From contig NZ_JYLD01000021.1 in the NCBI RefSeq assembly GCF_001043025.1, positions 1 through 64,000 on the forward strand: a stretch of DNA of 64,000 nt, in the 5' to 3' direction. A model generated the notes under the pieces. That model had not been told where the DNA came from. It ran no database searches and saw only the letters and a program-made list of their open reading frames with translations. A program made the translations under genes and the position numbers. The stretch's first letter is position 1. Each line of letters starts with the position of its first letter. Positions 17,188 to 26,594 of this stretch are shown here, in pieces. Source of the DNA: Pseudomonas helleri (GTDB taxonomy: Bacteria > Pseudomonadota > Gammaproteobacteria > Pseudomonadales > Pseudomonadaceae).

Positions 17188-17670
17188 CTAAACCGGTAAA
17201 TGATTGAGTGGCAGGACAGCCGGCGCCTTAACCGTCTGGATCGCAAAGTTACTGCGAATATCACTGACACCCGGCAATTTGAGCAGCACGCCGGTTAAAA
17301 ATCGCTCATACCCGCGTAAGTCTGGCACCACAACCTGCAGTAAAAAATCAGATTCTCCTGACACTAAAAAAGCCGAAATCACTTCTGGCAATGCCGTTAC
17401 AGCGACACGAAACGCCTCCGCCTCATCTTCGTGATGGCGCTCAACCTTGATCCCGATAAACACCGTTAACCCCAAACCGACCTCATCGCGATCCAGGTTG
17501 GCCTGATAACCGCGAATCACCCCCGCCTCTTCCAGCAACCGAACCCGACGCAAACACGGCGACGCAGACAGGCCAATTTCGTCGGCCAAGTCCACATTGC
17601 TAAAGCGCCCATCACGCTGCAAAGCGTCGAGAATGCGCCGGTCAAAAGCATCCAATTTTATTTTTGGCAT
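17188..17670 (-). CDS. Lrp/AsnC-family transcriptional regulator
   Basis: A 160-residue regulator with an N-terminal winged helix-turn-helix (KLDAFDRRILDALQRDGRFS, then LSASPCLRRVRLLEE) and a C-terminal RAM/AsnC ligand-binding domain. The ATG at 17670 gives the usual MPKIKLDAFD start; the reading frame extends upstream without homology. It diverges from a LysE-type exporter, the common arrangement in which an amino acid bound by the Lrp protein switches on its own export. The effector cannot be read from the sequence. Confidence 0.9.
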   Translation of the reverse strand: MPKIKLDAFDRRILDALQRDGRFSNVDLADEIGLSASPCLRRVRLLEEAGVIRGYQANLDRDEVGLGLTVFIGIKVERHHEDEAEAFRVAVTALPEVISAFLVSGESDFLLQVVVPDLRGYERFLTGVLLKLPGVSDIRSNFAIQTVKAPAVLPLNHLPV

Positions 17671-17801
17671 ATTCAAATTCTTTTGATGATCAAAAAGGTG
17701 GTTTCTGCCAAGACTAGACCTTCTTGAGGCTGAATACGCAACCACCTGCGCGTGCCTTCCCCCCTAAAATCGTGGCTCACCTGCTATCGAGATGGATCGC
17801 C

Positions 17802-18428
17802 ATGGGGATGTTTCTGATTGCGCTGGTTGTGATTTACCTGATGCCCGGGCCGGACATGATATTGCTGCTGCAAACCGGTGCCCGACATGGGCGTGCATTG
17901 GCCCTCAGCACCGCGTTGGGCTTGGGCATTGCCCGGGCCTGTCATGTTTTTCTGGCCGCGGTGGGCTTGGCTGCACTGTTTAAAACAGCGCCCTGGACCT
18001 TTGATGGCGTGCGTTTGATCGGCGCAGCTTATTTAGTGTGGCTGGGCGTGCGCATGCTCAAACCCGGCATGCTCACCCACTTGACCCTCGCCACGGGCGT
18101 GGTCAAAGAACCTGAATTGACCTGGTCTGGCGCGCTGCGACGTGGCGCGTTGACCAACCTGCTCAACCCCAAGGCCTTGCTGTTTTGCTCGGTGCTGCTG
18201 CCGCAATTTATCGACAACCAGGCAGGCACCGTGGGTGCACAGTTTTTTGGCTTGGGCGTGGTACTGGTGATCGTCGGCCTGATGTTTGACAGCCTTTACG
18301 CCATGGCCGGGGCCTCGTTGGGTCAATGGCTCAACAACAGCCCCCGGGCACAGCGTGTTCAACAGTGGTTATTTGGCAGCCTGCTGATCGGTTTCGCCTT
18401 GCGCCTGGCGTTCGTTCAACAGGCCTGA
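17802..18428 (+). CDS. LysE/RhtB-family amino-acid exporter
   Basis: A 208-residue inner-membrane protein with about six membrane segments and the family motif YLMPGPDMILLLQTGARHG near the N-terminus, followed by a conserved NLLNPKALLF. LysE/RhtB proteins export amino acids or their analogues by proton antiport. The ATG at 17802 (or 17808) was chosen because the upstream extension is not hydrophobic and GAGATGGA precedes it. It is probably controlled by the divergent Lrp-type regulator. Confidence 0.9.
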   Translation: MGMFLIALVVIYLMPGPDMILLLQTGARHGRALALSTALGLGIARACHVFLAAVGLAALFKTAPWTFDGVRLIGAAYLVWLGVRMLKPGMLTHLTLATGVVKEPELTWSGALRRGALTNLLNPKALLFCSVLLPQFIDNQAGTVGAQFFGLGVVLVIVGLMFDSLYAMAGASLGQWLNNSPRAQRVQQWLFGSLLIGFALRLAFVQQA

Positions 18429-18437
18429 GCCGCAGGT

Positions 18438-19775
18438 CTACGGCTGCGGGTGGGCAATCAAGTGCTTGGCCAGCGCCTCGAATGCCGGGATGGTCACCGG
18501 GTCGTTTGCCGCGTTGCCGGCAATCGGATTGGACGCATAGCGCACGATCACCATCTCGGCTTTAGGGTCGATGTAGGTGCGCTGCCCATACACACCCCGC
18601 GCCATGAAGGCGCCATCGGCGTTGTGCGTCACCCACCACATGTCGCGATAACTGCCACCTTTGAGCAGGTCATAACCGGCTTTGGCAAACGCGGCTTTAT
18701 CGCCACCGGCGCGAATATCATCCACCACGGCCTTGGGCACGATTTGCTCGCCCAGGTACTGGCCGTTATTGCGGATCATCTCGCCAAACCGCGCCATGTC
18801 CCGCAGCCCGGTGTTCAACCCACCACCGGCAAACGGCGTACCGATGGAGTCCACAGAGAAGTACGCATCCTGTTCGGCGCCCAGGCGCTGCCAGATTTTT
18901 TCTGACAACAGTTGTGCCACGTTTTTCCCGGTGACACGGGCAATCACCCAGCCCAGCACATCGGTGTTCACCGTTTTATAGGCGAAGGCTTTACCGTGTT
19001 CACCCTCGGGTTGCACGGTCTGCAAGTACTCCATATACGTTTGCGGGCCGGTGTAATCCTTGGGCTTGGGCAGCGGGTTACCCGCCTGTGCGTGCTTCCA
19101 GACCTCAGCGTTGGGATCGGCATAGTCTTCGCTGAATTTAAGCCCGGTGGTCATGTCCAGCACCTGGCGCAACGTTGCGCTGCCAAAGGCTGACTTGGCC
19201 AACTCGGGCACGTAATCCGCCACTTTTTTATTGGCATCCAGGGTGCCATCGGCCACCAGCATGGCGCCCATCGTGCCCACCACCGATTTGGTCATGGACA
19301 TGGCGGCATGCTGGCCTTGGGGGCTCAACACGCCGAAATACCGCTCATAGACAATTTTGCCGCGGTGCAGCACCACAATGCCGTCGGTGTAATTGGCCGC
19401 CAGCGACTGCTCCCAGGTCATCGTTTTTTGCCCACCGAGGGGCGTAAACGTCAGGGCGTCGATATCGCTGCGCAACGCCTGCGCCAACGGCACGGGCGCG
19501 TCCAAGCCACGGGACACATTGGTGGTGGGCATCAGTTGGCGGAAGTTGGAAACGCTCCAGCGCATGGCCGGAAACTTGAAATAACTGCCATCGGCAAACC
19601 GCACAATCCGGTCAGGCGGCGGAGGCGCGCCGACCATCCAACCCAGGGTCTTGGGGTCACTGGCGGCGGCATCGGGGTAAGTCGTTTTATCGCCAGCACA
19701 GGCGATGGACGCTGCCAGGCAAGACAGCAAGAACACCACGCTTGTGCGTGCGGGTTTGAACAAATGCTTAAGCAT
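18438..19775 (-). CDS. Exported serine hydrolase of the class C beta-lactamase/NylB-like fold
   Basis: A 445-residue protein with an N-terminal signal sequence (about 27 residues). The beta-lactamase-related domain has the catalytic S160-M-T-K163 tetrad and a later FAYKTVN segment that may supply the catalytic tyrosine. Members include esterases, amidases such as 6-aminohexanoate-dimer hydrolase, and penicillin-recognising proteins; the substrate cannot be told here. It is convergent with the exporter (nine-base gap) and is followed upstream by a REP pair. Confidence 0.8.
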   Translation of the reverse strand: MLKHLFKPARTSVVFLLSCLAASIACAGDKTTYPDAAASDPKTLGWMVGAPPPPDRIVRFADGSYFKFPAMRWSVSNFRQLMPTTNVSRGLDAPVPLAQALRSDIDALTFTPLGGQKTMTWEQSLAANYTDGIVVLHRGKIVYERYFGVLSPQGQHAAMSMTKSVVGTMGAMLVADGTLDANKKVADYVPELAKSAFGSATLRQVLDMTTGLKFSEDYADPNAEVWKHAQAGNPLPKPKDYTGPQTYMEYLQTVQPEGEHGKAFAYKTVNTDVLGWVIARVTGKNVAQLLSEKIWQRLGAEQDAYFSVDSIGTPFAGGGLNTGLRDMARFGEMIRNNGQYLGEQIVPKAVVDDIRAGGDKAAFAKAGYDLLKGGSYRDMWWVTHNADGAFMARGVYGQRTYIDPKAEMVIVRYASNPIAGNAANDPVTIPAFEALAKHLIAHPQP

Positions 19776-19910
19776 ACAAACGCCTCAATAAAGGAACGAG
19801 ACCCGGCCAAGCGCTGAGTTGATTGTTCCATTACCAACCCATAGCCGCGCACTACCCTGCGGTATGAGAGGTTAGCTTGTATAGCTTCATGTGGCAGTGA
19901 ACCTGCCTCT

Positions 19911-20008
19911 GTGGGAGCGGGCTTGCTCGCGATGGTCGTTAACGATGGCGCGTATCCGCTGAGCCCATGAGGCACCCTGAAGACCATCGCGAGCAAGCCC
20001 GCTCCCAC
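19911..20008. repeat. REP pair (inverted, long spacer)
   Basis: GTGGGAGCGGGCTTGCTCGC... (19911-19937) is the exact inverse of 19982-20008. The 44-base spacer is not palindromic. It lies between the serine hydrolase start and the stop of the DszB-like gene and may end the long operon to its right. Confidence 0.85.
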
Positions 20009-20018
20009 GCATTCCCGA

Positions 20019-21092
20019 TTAGTCCTGCAACGACGCGTGCGCCTGTTCCAGGAAGCTCGCATCAGCCCAATCGGTCACGCGGAAGTCGCCTTTGATGTAG
20101 CCGTGCTCGCGCAGGAATGTCTTTTTCAATTCCAGCGCAGCGAGGTTTTGTGCCGACAGTTGTGGCACAAAATCACGCCCGTGCAGGGCCGCACGTACCA
20201 GCGCCGGGTCGCTGTTGAAGGTCACACGGGTGAACAGTTCAGCGGCAGCGTCGGGGTTGGCATTGATCCAGCGACCAGCCCGAATCGCGGCGCGCAGAAA
20301 GGCCACCACCAGTTCAGGATGCTGGCGGGCGAAGTCAGTATTGACCGCGGTGGTGTATGGCCCGTTGGAGATTTTCAGGGTCCAGTCGGTGTAGCGCTCC
20401 AGGTCTTCGATCACTGTGTATTTGCCCGTCGCCACCAGCGATGCGGCGGTGCTGGCCTGTACCAGAATCGCATCGACGCGGTCATCGGCCAGGGCCTGAA
20501 TATCCACAGGCGGCTGACCACGATGAGCCTTGATTTGCGTCCAGAGTTCAACCGGGCGCTGCGACGGTTGCAGGAAGCTTGGGTCATCGTCGTCAGCCAG
20601 ATCAACCCACTGCACCTGCTCGGTGCTCAACCCGGCCAGTTCCAATACCAGCAGCAAACCGTGCTGGGCCGTGGCGCGGGCGAAGTCGATCTTGTCGTCA
20701 CTCTGGCTTTTGAACAGGCCGATACGCCGTCCGGCCAGGTCCTGCACCCGGCGGATCCCCGAACCTGCACGCACCACCACTTGGCCGGCGCGCTGGCTGG
20801 CGGTGGTGGCGATCAGCGTGGTGTCGGTCAAATCAGCCTTGGCCCACAGGGTCGGAATCGCCCCGCCATCGCGAAACAGCGGGTTAAACGAGTGACGGTA
20901 ATGCGGCAGCCAGCCGCCATTTTCAGGCAACGAACGCAGGAAGGTGGCCTTGCCGCCAGCGCGCTTGAACTCTTCATCCAGCCAACCCAGCTCCACGGCA
21001 ATATTGGACGCGACCAACACCGGGCAGATGGTGTAGTAGGCCTCTACCGGGTCAGCGACCAGACGCGGTTTTTCATGCAGTACGGTACTCAT
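20019..21092 (-). CDS. DszB-like sulfinate desulfinase (cytoplasmic SBP-fold protein)
   Basis: A 357-residue protein of the periplasmic-binding-protein fold with no signal peptide, so it should stay in the cytoplasm. It aligns with 2'-hydroxybiphenyl-2-sulfinate desulfinase DszB. The active-site triad C27, H60, R70 of DszB corresponds to C23 (YTICPV), H64 and R74 (FRDGGAIP), with the same ten-residue H-to-R distance and the following GG-IP motif. DszB hydrolyses an aryl sulfinate to sulfite and the desulfurised product. It is the last gene of the cluster. An ordinary sulfonate-binding protein is the alternative, but the missing signal peptide and the kept triad argue for an enzyme. Confidence 0.7.
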   Translation of the reverse strand: MSTVLHEKPRLVADPVEAYYTICPVLVASNIAVELGWLDEEFKRAGGKATFLRSLPENGGWLPHYRHSFNPLFRDGGAIPTLWAKADLTDTTLIATTASQRAGQVVVRAGSGIRRVQDLAGRRIGLFKSQSDDKIDFARATAQHGLLLVLELAGLSTEQVQWVDLADDDDPSFLQPSQRPVELWTQIKAHRGQPPVDIQALADDRVDAILVQASTAASLVATGKYTVIEDLERYTDWTLKISNGPYTTAVNTDFARQHPELVVAFLRAAIRAGRWINANPDAAAELFTRVTFNSDPALVRAALHGRDFVPQLSAQNLAALELKKTFLREHGYIKGDFRVTDWADASFLEQAHASLQD

Positions 21093-21122
21093 TGCGACAC
21101 TCCTTGGGGCAGAGAGGTAGCC

Positions 21123-22181
21123 TTAGCTACCCAGGGAAATACCTTTGCTGGCCAACAGGCGCTGCCCGTTGCCTTGCAGGATCAACTCGCGCTCGGCTGC
21201 CGAAATCGGCGCGGCCAGCACTTGGGCGATACCCGGCGCGATGTCAGGCACCGGGGCATAGTCAGAACCAAACACCAGTTGCTCGGCGCCCAGCACGCGG
21301 GTTGCCAGGGCGATGGCCTGGGCACCTCGGCCAGCGGCGCCGGTGTCGAATAACAAGCGCTGATAACGCGGGCTGTGGCCGACCGCATCGAAGTGGCCTG
21401 CCACCTGGCTGAGCTCCACCAGGTTGGCGATGATGCCGGCGCCGCCGAGCATGGCGATTTGCACCGTGACGTCGGGGTAGCGGTCCAGCAGGTCGCTGTG
21501 GGCCAAGGTGATGGTGGCCGAGGCAAACTGCCAGGCGATGTCCAGCACCCGCCGCGCTTCGATGGCGTCACTGTGCAACAGCACCGGTGGCTGGCCCGGC
21601 ACCTGCGGGTGGGCGTAACCGGTGTGCAAATAAATATGGCTGCCAAGCTCCTGGGCTTTGGCCAGCAACGGCTCAAAACGGCTGGCGGAGGCCAAGCTGG
21701 CAAAGGCATTGACCGGCAGCACCGCACCGATCAGCCCCAGCTCTTCATGGGCGCGCTGCAACTCGCCCACCGACCACTGAATGTCCGAGGTCGACAACGC
21801 CGCCACGGCGCTGAGCCGCGTCGGGTACTGGCGCACCACGCCCGCCAGTTCATTGTTGTAGTCGCGCCACAAGCCCAACGATTCGCTGGCAGACAGCGCC
21901 GCGTCGATGCCCAAAGTGGTCGGCCAGGACAGCAATTGATGCGCCACCCCGACCTGATCGAAGTGCTCGATGCGCGCGTCCAGATCAAACCAGTGGTTGC
22001 CCAGCGCAAACGGTTGGGCCGTGGTGCCAGCGCCGGCGCGGTGCAAATTCGGTGCGCCATCGGCGCCCGGTAAAAGGCGCGGGCTGCTCTGGCGCTCACT
22101 CAAAAAGCGCAGCGAGCTGGGTGAAAACCAATGGCTGTGCAGGTCGATCACGCCCTGCACGGGGGCTTGGGTCTGGCTCAT
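21123..22181 (-). CDS. Amidohydrolase_2 (ACMSD-like) family protein
   Basis: A 352-residue TIM-barrel metallo-hydrolase with the N-terminal metal motif DLHSHWF, a central histidine (YLHTGYAHP), and late GSDYAP with the catalytic aspartate. This family contains decarboxylases such as ACMSD and hydrolases that act on carboxylated or ring compounds. It lies between the PLP lyase gene (three-base gap) and the DszB-like gene, so it probably acts on the carbon skeleton of the same substrate. The reaction is not known. Confidence 0.8.
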   Translation of the reverse strand: MSQTQAPVQGVIDLHSHWFSPSSLRFLSERQSSPRLLPGADGAPNLHRAGAGTTAQPFALGNHWFDLDARIEHFDQVGVAHQLLSWPTTLGIDAALSASESLGLWRDYNNELAGVVRQYPTRLSAVAALSTSDIQWSVGELQRAHEELGLIGAVLPVNAFASLASASRFEPLLAKAQELGSHIYLHTGYAHPQVPGQPPVLLHSDAIEARRVLDIAWQFASATITLAHSDLLDRYPDVTVQIAMLGGAGIIANLVELSQVAGHFDAVGHSPRYQRLLFDTGAAGRGAQAIALATRVLGAEQLVFGSDYAPVPDIAPGIAQVLAAPISAAERELILQGNGQRLLASKGISLGS

Positions 22182-22184
22182 GGT

Positions 22185-23405
22185 TCAGGCCTCTTCAGGT
22201 GAAAAGTGATGGGCAATACCGGCCAGCCCCTGATCGAGATCGGCGATCAAATCGTCCACCGCTTCAAGGCCGACATGAATGCGAAACAGCACGCCCGGCA
22301 CCTGCCACGGCGTGACCGCCCGCTGCGGTGTCTGGCGGCCAATCAGGCTCTCGAACCCGCCCCAGCTGGCGCCCATGGCAAACAGTTGGAGGCTGTCGAG
22401 GAAGGCATTGACCGCTTCATCGGGCAGCGGCTTGAGCACGAACGCAAACAGGCCTGACGAGCCCAAAAAGTCACGCTTCCAGATCTCATGCCCAGGGCTG
22501 CCGGGCAGCGCCGGGTGGCGCACTTCAAGCACCTCGCTGCGTTGCTGCAACCAGTGCGCCACGCGCAGCGCCGACTGTTGATGCTGACGCAGGCGCACGC
22601 CCAAAGTGCGCAGACCGCGCAGGCCCAGATACGCATCGTCGGCGCTGGCGATATAGCCGAGGTCGCGCACCACTGAACGCACCTGGGCATAGAGCGGCTG
22701 GGTGGTCACGATGACGCCGAGCATCGCGTCGGAATGGCCCACCAGGTACTTAGTGGCCGCGTGAATGGAGATATCCACACCATGCTCAAAAGCCCGGAAG
22801 AACAGCGGCGTGGCCCAGGTGTTGTCCATCAACACCAGCGCGCCGTGGGCATGGGCGGCCCTGGCGATGGCCGGGATGTCCTGGACTTCAAAAGTGGTGG
22901 AACCCGGCGCCTCGACAAACACCACCTTGGTGTTGGGCCGCAGTTGGCCCGCGATGTCGGCGCCCAGTTCAGGGTCGAAATAGGTGGTTTCAATGCCATA
23001 GCGCGACAGCACGTCGTCGAAGACTTTGCGCGCATGCCAATAACAATTGTCGGTGACCAGCACGTGGTCACCGGCCTTGGCCACAGCCAGCACTGCGCCG
23101 GTAATCGCCGCCAGCCCCGACGGCATGATCAGCCCGCGATAGCCGCCTTCCAGCTCGGCCACCGCATCTTCAAACGCTGCGGTGGTGGGGTTGCCGTTGC
23201 GCCCGTAAGCATTGCCACGAAACTCCGGATCGGCCGACTTGCGCCGAAATTCGGCGAGCGCCTGGGTGTTTTCCCAGACGTAAGTCGACACGCGATAAAC
23301 CGGGGTGTTGACCGTGCCCTCGTGGCTCGCCGGATTACGCCCCAAATGGGTCAGCTGGGTGTCGGCCAGCCAATGACTACGCGATTCTCTTGTGGACATC
23401 TTCAC
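22185..23405 (-). CDS. Cystathionine beta-lyase-like PLP enzyme (Cys/Met metabolism family)
   Basis: A 406-residue fold-type I PLP enzyme. The PLP lysine lies in HAATKYLVGHSD, with LMDNTWATP (PLP-contacting aspartate) before it, and RNGNPTTAAFE near the N-terminus is typical of MetC-like lyases. Such enzymes cleave C-S bonds of cystathionine or S-substituted cysteines to thiol, pyruvate and ammonia. The GTG at 23405 overlaps the ATPase stop by four bases (GTGA), as elsewhere in this operon; an ATG two codons later is also possible. Neighbouring thiol-oxidising and desulfinating genes suggest a substrate other than cystathionine. Confidence 0.85.
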   Translation of the reverse strand: MKMSTRESRSHWLADTQLTHLGRNPASHEGTVNTPVYRVSTYVWENTQALAEFRRKSADPEFRGNAYGRNGNPTTAAFEDAVAELEGGYRGLIMPSGLAAITGAVLAVAKAGDHVLVTDNCYWHARKVFDDVLSRYGIETTYFDPELGADIAGQLRPNTKVVFVEAPGSTTFEVQDIPAIARAAHAHGALVLMDNTWATPLFFRAFEHGVDISIHAATKYLVGHSDAMLGVIVTTQPLYAQVRSVVRDLGYIASADDAYLGLRGLRTLGVRLRQHQQSALRVAHWLQQRSEVLEVRHPALPGSPGHEIWKRDFLGSSGLFAFVLKPLPDEAVNAFLDSLQLFAMGASWGGFESLIGRQTPQRAVTPWQVPGVLFRIHVGLEAVDDLIADLDQGLAGIAHHFSPEEA

Positions 23406-24136
23406 AGTACTCGTTCGAGGAAACGTTGGGTTCGGGGGTCGGCGGGGCGGCTGAAAATCAACTCGGGGTCGCCCTTTTCGACGATTCGCCCGCCATCGGT
23501 GAAATACACCGTGTCGGCGATTTCGCGGGCGAAGCGCATCTCGTGGGTAACGATCAGGCAGGTCATGCCGCTGGCGGCAACATCGCGGATAGTGTTGAGC
23601 ACTTCCTTGACCGTCTCCGGGTCGAGGGCCGCGGTCACTTCGTCAAACATCATCACGTCGGGGCGCATCGCCAGGCTGCGGGCAATCGCCACGCGCTGCT
23701 GGCCGCCGGACAACTGCCCGGGGAAGGCACCCTGTTTGTTTTCCAGACGCACCTTGGCCAGCAGCTCAATGGCGTACGCCTCGGCCTCTTGCCGGGACTG
23801 GCCAAGCACTTGAATCGGCGCCAGGGTGATGTTGTCCAGCACGCTGAGGTGCGGGAACAGGTTGTAGCTTTGAAAGATCATGCCGACGTGGCGGCGCAGG
23901 CCGGGCACGTCGAGTTGCGGGTCATCGACGCGGATCCCGCAGACCTCGATGCGCCCGCTGTCCACCGGGGTCAAGGCGTTGAGGGTGCGCAGCAGAGTGG
24001 ACTTGCCCGAGCCGGACGGGCCAATCAGGCAGGCGATTTCCGAGCGCCGAACCGACAGTGAAATGCCCTGCAAAATGGGCTGGTCACCGTAGGATTTGTA
24101 CACGTCCTCCAACTGGATTTGCAGCGGCTGGCTCAT
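23402..24136 (-). CDS. Polar amino-acid ABC importer, ATP-binding subunit
   Basis: A 244-residue ATPase with Walker A GPSGSGKST, Q-loop FQSYNLFPH, signature LSGGQQ, Walker B VMMFDEVT and the H-loop IVTHEM. It is most like GlnQ/HisP-type subunits of polar amino-acid importers. The ATG at 24136 overlaps the preceding permease stop by four bases; the open frame further upstream is antisense-like sequence inside the permease gene. With two permeases and a binding protein it forms a complete importer. Confidence 0.95.
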   Translation of the reverse strand: MSQPLQIQLEDVYKSYGDQPILQGISLSVRRSEIACLIGPSGSGKSTLLRTLNALTPVDSGRIEVCGIRVDDPQLDVPGLRRHVGMIFQSYNLFPHLSVLDNITLAPIQVLGQSRQEAEAYAIELLAKVRLENKQGAFPGQLSGGQQRVAIARSLAMRPDVMMFDEVTAALDPETVKEVLNTIRDVAASGMTCLIVTHEMRFAREIADTVYFTDGGRIVEKGDPELIFSRPADPRTQRFLERVL

Positions 24137-24936
24137 GAGTACAGGCTCCATTTGCGCTCCAGGTACCGTGAGTAACGGGAGATCGGGTAGATGTAGATAA
24201 AGAAGGCAACGAACACGTAGAGGTAGGCAGGCAGCAGCAGGTCCGGGCGGGTCTGGCCGGTGAGGCGCAGTTGCAGGCTGGTCATCAGCTCTTCTACGCC
24301 CATCAAATTGGCCAGCGAGGTGGCCATGGTCACGGCGCAGTACAGGCTCATCCACGGCGGCACCATGCTGCGCAGGGCCTGGGGCAGAATCACCAAACGC
24401 AGGCTTTTGCGCCGGGGCAGCGCCAGCGAGGCGGCGGCTTCCCACTGGGCCACGGGGATCGAACGAATGCCGCCACGCACAATCTCCGAGACGTAACCGC
24501 TGCCCGCCAAACCGAGCCCCAAGGCAGCCTTGAGCCAATCGGGAATCTGCCACCAGCGGTCCAGCGCCTGGAACTCAAACGGCAGCAGGTTCATCACCAA
24601 AAACACCACCACCAGCCACGGCGCATTGCGCAGCAATTGAGTCAGCAGCACCGCCATCTGGCGCAACCCGCGATGCAGCGAGACCTGCAAGCACCCCAGC
24701 AGCGTGCCGAACACTGTCGCTGCCAGCATCGCCACCACGCCCATCAGAATGTTCAGGGCAAAACCGCGGGCCAGCGCGGGGGTCCAGTTCAGCAACAGCG
24801 CAATGATGTCGCGATAGGCCCAGGCCACCGCCCCCACGCCGACACCCGCCGCCAGCCACAACACGCCCAGCGCGATAAAGCGCGAGGCGTTGAGCGGTGG
24901 GCGGATGCGTTGAGACAACAGAGTCAAAGGGCTCAT
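24133..24936 (-). CDS. Polar amino-acid ABC importer, permease subunit 2
   Basis: A 267-residue HisM/GlnP-type permease with about five membrane segments and the cytoplasmic EAA loop (QWEAAASLALPRRKSLRLVILPQA) that contacts the ATPase. The ATG at 24936 starts inside the preceding gene's stop (four-base overlap). It pairs with the next permease to form a heterodimeric channel. Confidence 0.9.
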   Translation of the reverse strand: MSPLTLLSQRIRPPLNASRFIALGVLWLAAGVGVGAVAWAYRDIIALLLNWTPALARGFALNILMGVVAMLAATVFGTLLGCLQVSLHRGLRQMAVLLTQLLRNAPWLVVVFLVMNLLPFEFQALDRWWQIPDWLKAALGLGLAGSGYVSEIVRGGIRSIPVAQWEAAASLALPRRKSLRLVILPQALRSMVPPWMSLYCAVTMATSLANLMGVEELMTSLQLRLTGQTRPDLLLPAYLYVFVAFFIYIYPISRYSRYLERKWSLYS

Positions 24937-25676
24937 CGGCTGTGATACCCCGGCAGGCGAAAGCGCGCTTCGATCCGCGACATCAGCAAGGCACAACCGC
25001 CGAGCAGGATGAAGTACATGAGCAGCAGCACCTGCATCATCTCGGCGACGTTGAAGTTGTCAGTCCAGATGCGGTTGCAGGCGTAGAGCAACTCCGGCAC
25101 TGCGATGGCGTAGGCCACCGAGGTGGACTTGACCGCCTGCGCCAGGCTGTTGCCCAACGCAGGCAAACTGTTGCGCAGCGCCAGCGGCAAGATCAGGTGG
25201 CGAAACAGTTTGCGCCCGTGCAAGCCCAGGGCTTGCGCGGCCTCAATGGTCGAGCGCGGCACGGCGTCGATGCTGCCGCGCAGCGCCTCGATCTGGAAGG
25301 CGCCCGAGTGCAGCCCGAGCACAATGACTGCCCACTGAAAGTTACCGATCATGCGCACCGCATGGCCGTCGGCGTCCTCGACCATCGGCAACAGCGAACC
25401 CAGGCCGAAGTAGAAGAAGTACAACTGGGCCAGCAACGGCGTATTACGAAACAGCTCGACATAGGCGGTGACCGCCTGACGCACTGGCCGCCACGGTGAA
25501 GACTTCAACGCCACGCCCAGCACGCCGATCACCAGCGACAGCAGCACGCTGGCAATCGCCAGGCCCAGGGTGAAACCCAGCCCCAACAGAAAGCGCTGGG
25601 CGTCCGTCGGGTCCCAGAGAATACTCAGGTGAAAGCCCTGGCCTTCAAGCCACGGTCGCACATAGCGTTCAATCAC
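24933..25676 (-). CDS. Polar amino-acid ABC importer, permease subunit 1
   Basis: A 247-residue HisQ/GlnP-type permease. It has a long N-terminal part before the first membrane segment, then the conserved AYVELFRNTPLLAQL stretch and the EAA loop (TIEAAQALGLHGRKLFRHLILP). The GTG at 25676 overlaps the binding-protein stop by four bases (GTGA) and was preferred to the frame's upstream extension. Confidence 0.9.
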   Translation of the reverse strand: MIERYVRPWLEGQGFHLSILWDPTDAQRFLLGLGFTLGLAIASVLLSLVIGVLGVALKSSPWRPVRQAVTAYVELFRNTPLLAQLYFFYFGLGSLLPMVEDADGHAVRMIGNFQWAVIVLGLHSGAFQIEALRGSIDAVPRSTIEAAQALGLHGRKLFRHLILPLALRNSLPALGNSLAQAVKSTSVAYAIAVPELLYACNRIWTDNFNVAEMMQVLLLMYFILLGGCALLMSRIEARFRLPGYHSR

Positions 25677-26548
25677 TGGCCTGCACTCCCCTGCGCATAA
25701 CGGGCGTGCTGCTCGGCCACCCAAGGGTTGGCTTCGATGCCGTATTTTTTCTCAAGCTCGATGATCAGCCCGGAGCGATGCCAGCCTTCAACCACTTTGC
25801 CGAGCAAGGCTTGCAGCTCAGGTTGGCCCTTGCGCAGGGCGATACCCCAAGGCGCGGCATCCTGGCTGGGCAATTTGATTTCGTAGTCTTGCCAGTTCGG
25901 GTCTTTGGCCAGCTCGCGGTAGAACACGTCATCGGCAAGAGTGCCTAGGCAACGCCCGTCGGCCACGGCTTTGCGCACTTCGGCGTTGCCGGTGTAAGAG
26001 GCAAAACGTACGCCGTAACGCTCCTCGTAAGGGCGCACCCAAACGCTGGCAGGGTTCGAGCACAGCACCTTGCCGCGCAGGTCTTCCCAGTGTTCGAGGC
26101 GAGTGGTTTTGGGGGCGAAAACCGTGGCCGCCGAGCTGTAATAACCCGGCTCGACGAAGTCCACTTCCCGGCGACGGCTCGGGGTGTCCAGCAACGACGT
26201 TACCAACAGTTCACAGCGCCCCTGATTGAGAAACGCCAAGCGGTTGACCGGGGTGACCAACACCAGTTGCAGGCCCAGGTCCTTGCCGGTGGCCTGCTGA
26301 AGCTGGTGTTGCAGATCCAGTACCAGGTCGTAGATCAGGCCGCTGTGGTTGCCCTCGGCATCGATGAACTTGAAAGGCGGGAATTCCTCGCCGGTGCAAA
26401 CGCTCAGGCTGCCACGGGAAACCGCCCGCTCCAGCAGCACCTCGGCCTGTGCCACGCTCCAGCCGAGCAGTGCCAACAGGCCAAAACTCAGGCGCAGCAA
26501 CGTGCGACGAACGGATAGAAACTCGAGTACAGCGCACACCTGGTGCAT
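25673..26548 (-). CDS. Polar amino-acid ABC importer, periplasmic binding protein
   Basis: A 291-residue family 3 (SBP_bac_3) binding protein with a signal peptide of about 35 residues ending in VAQA-E. The mature start (SLSVCTGEEFPPFKF) and the later WGIALRKGQPELQALL fit amino-acid binding proteins. The ATG at 26548 gives a proper signal peptide; the longer frame does not. The ligand is unknown; the cluster suggests a sulfur-containing amino acid. Confidence 0.9.
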   Translation of the reverse strand: MHQVCAVLEFLSVRRTLLRLSFGLLALLGWSVAQAEVLLERAVSRGSLSVCTGEEFPPFKFIDAEGNHSGLIYDLVLDLQHQLQQATGKDLGLQLVLVTPVNRLAFLNQGRCELLVTSLLDTPSRRREVDFVEPGYYSSAATVFAPKTTRLEHWEDLRGKVLCSNPASVWVRPYEERYGVRFASYTGNAEVRKAVADGRCLGTLADDVFYRELAKDPNWQDYEIKLPSQDAAPWGIALRKGQPELQALLGKVVEGWHRSGLIIELEKKYGIEANPWVAEQHARYAQGSAGQ

Positions 26549-26594
26549 GTTGAGGCCCTCGCTAAAGAAGTGGGTGAAGGAGAATTGGCGAGGG

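Noticed and set aside
19861..20010. CRISPR-like repeats
   Set aside because: The repeated units are REP palindromes in inverted pairs, not regularly spaced direct repeats, and no cas genes are present.
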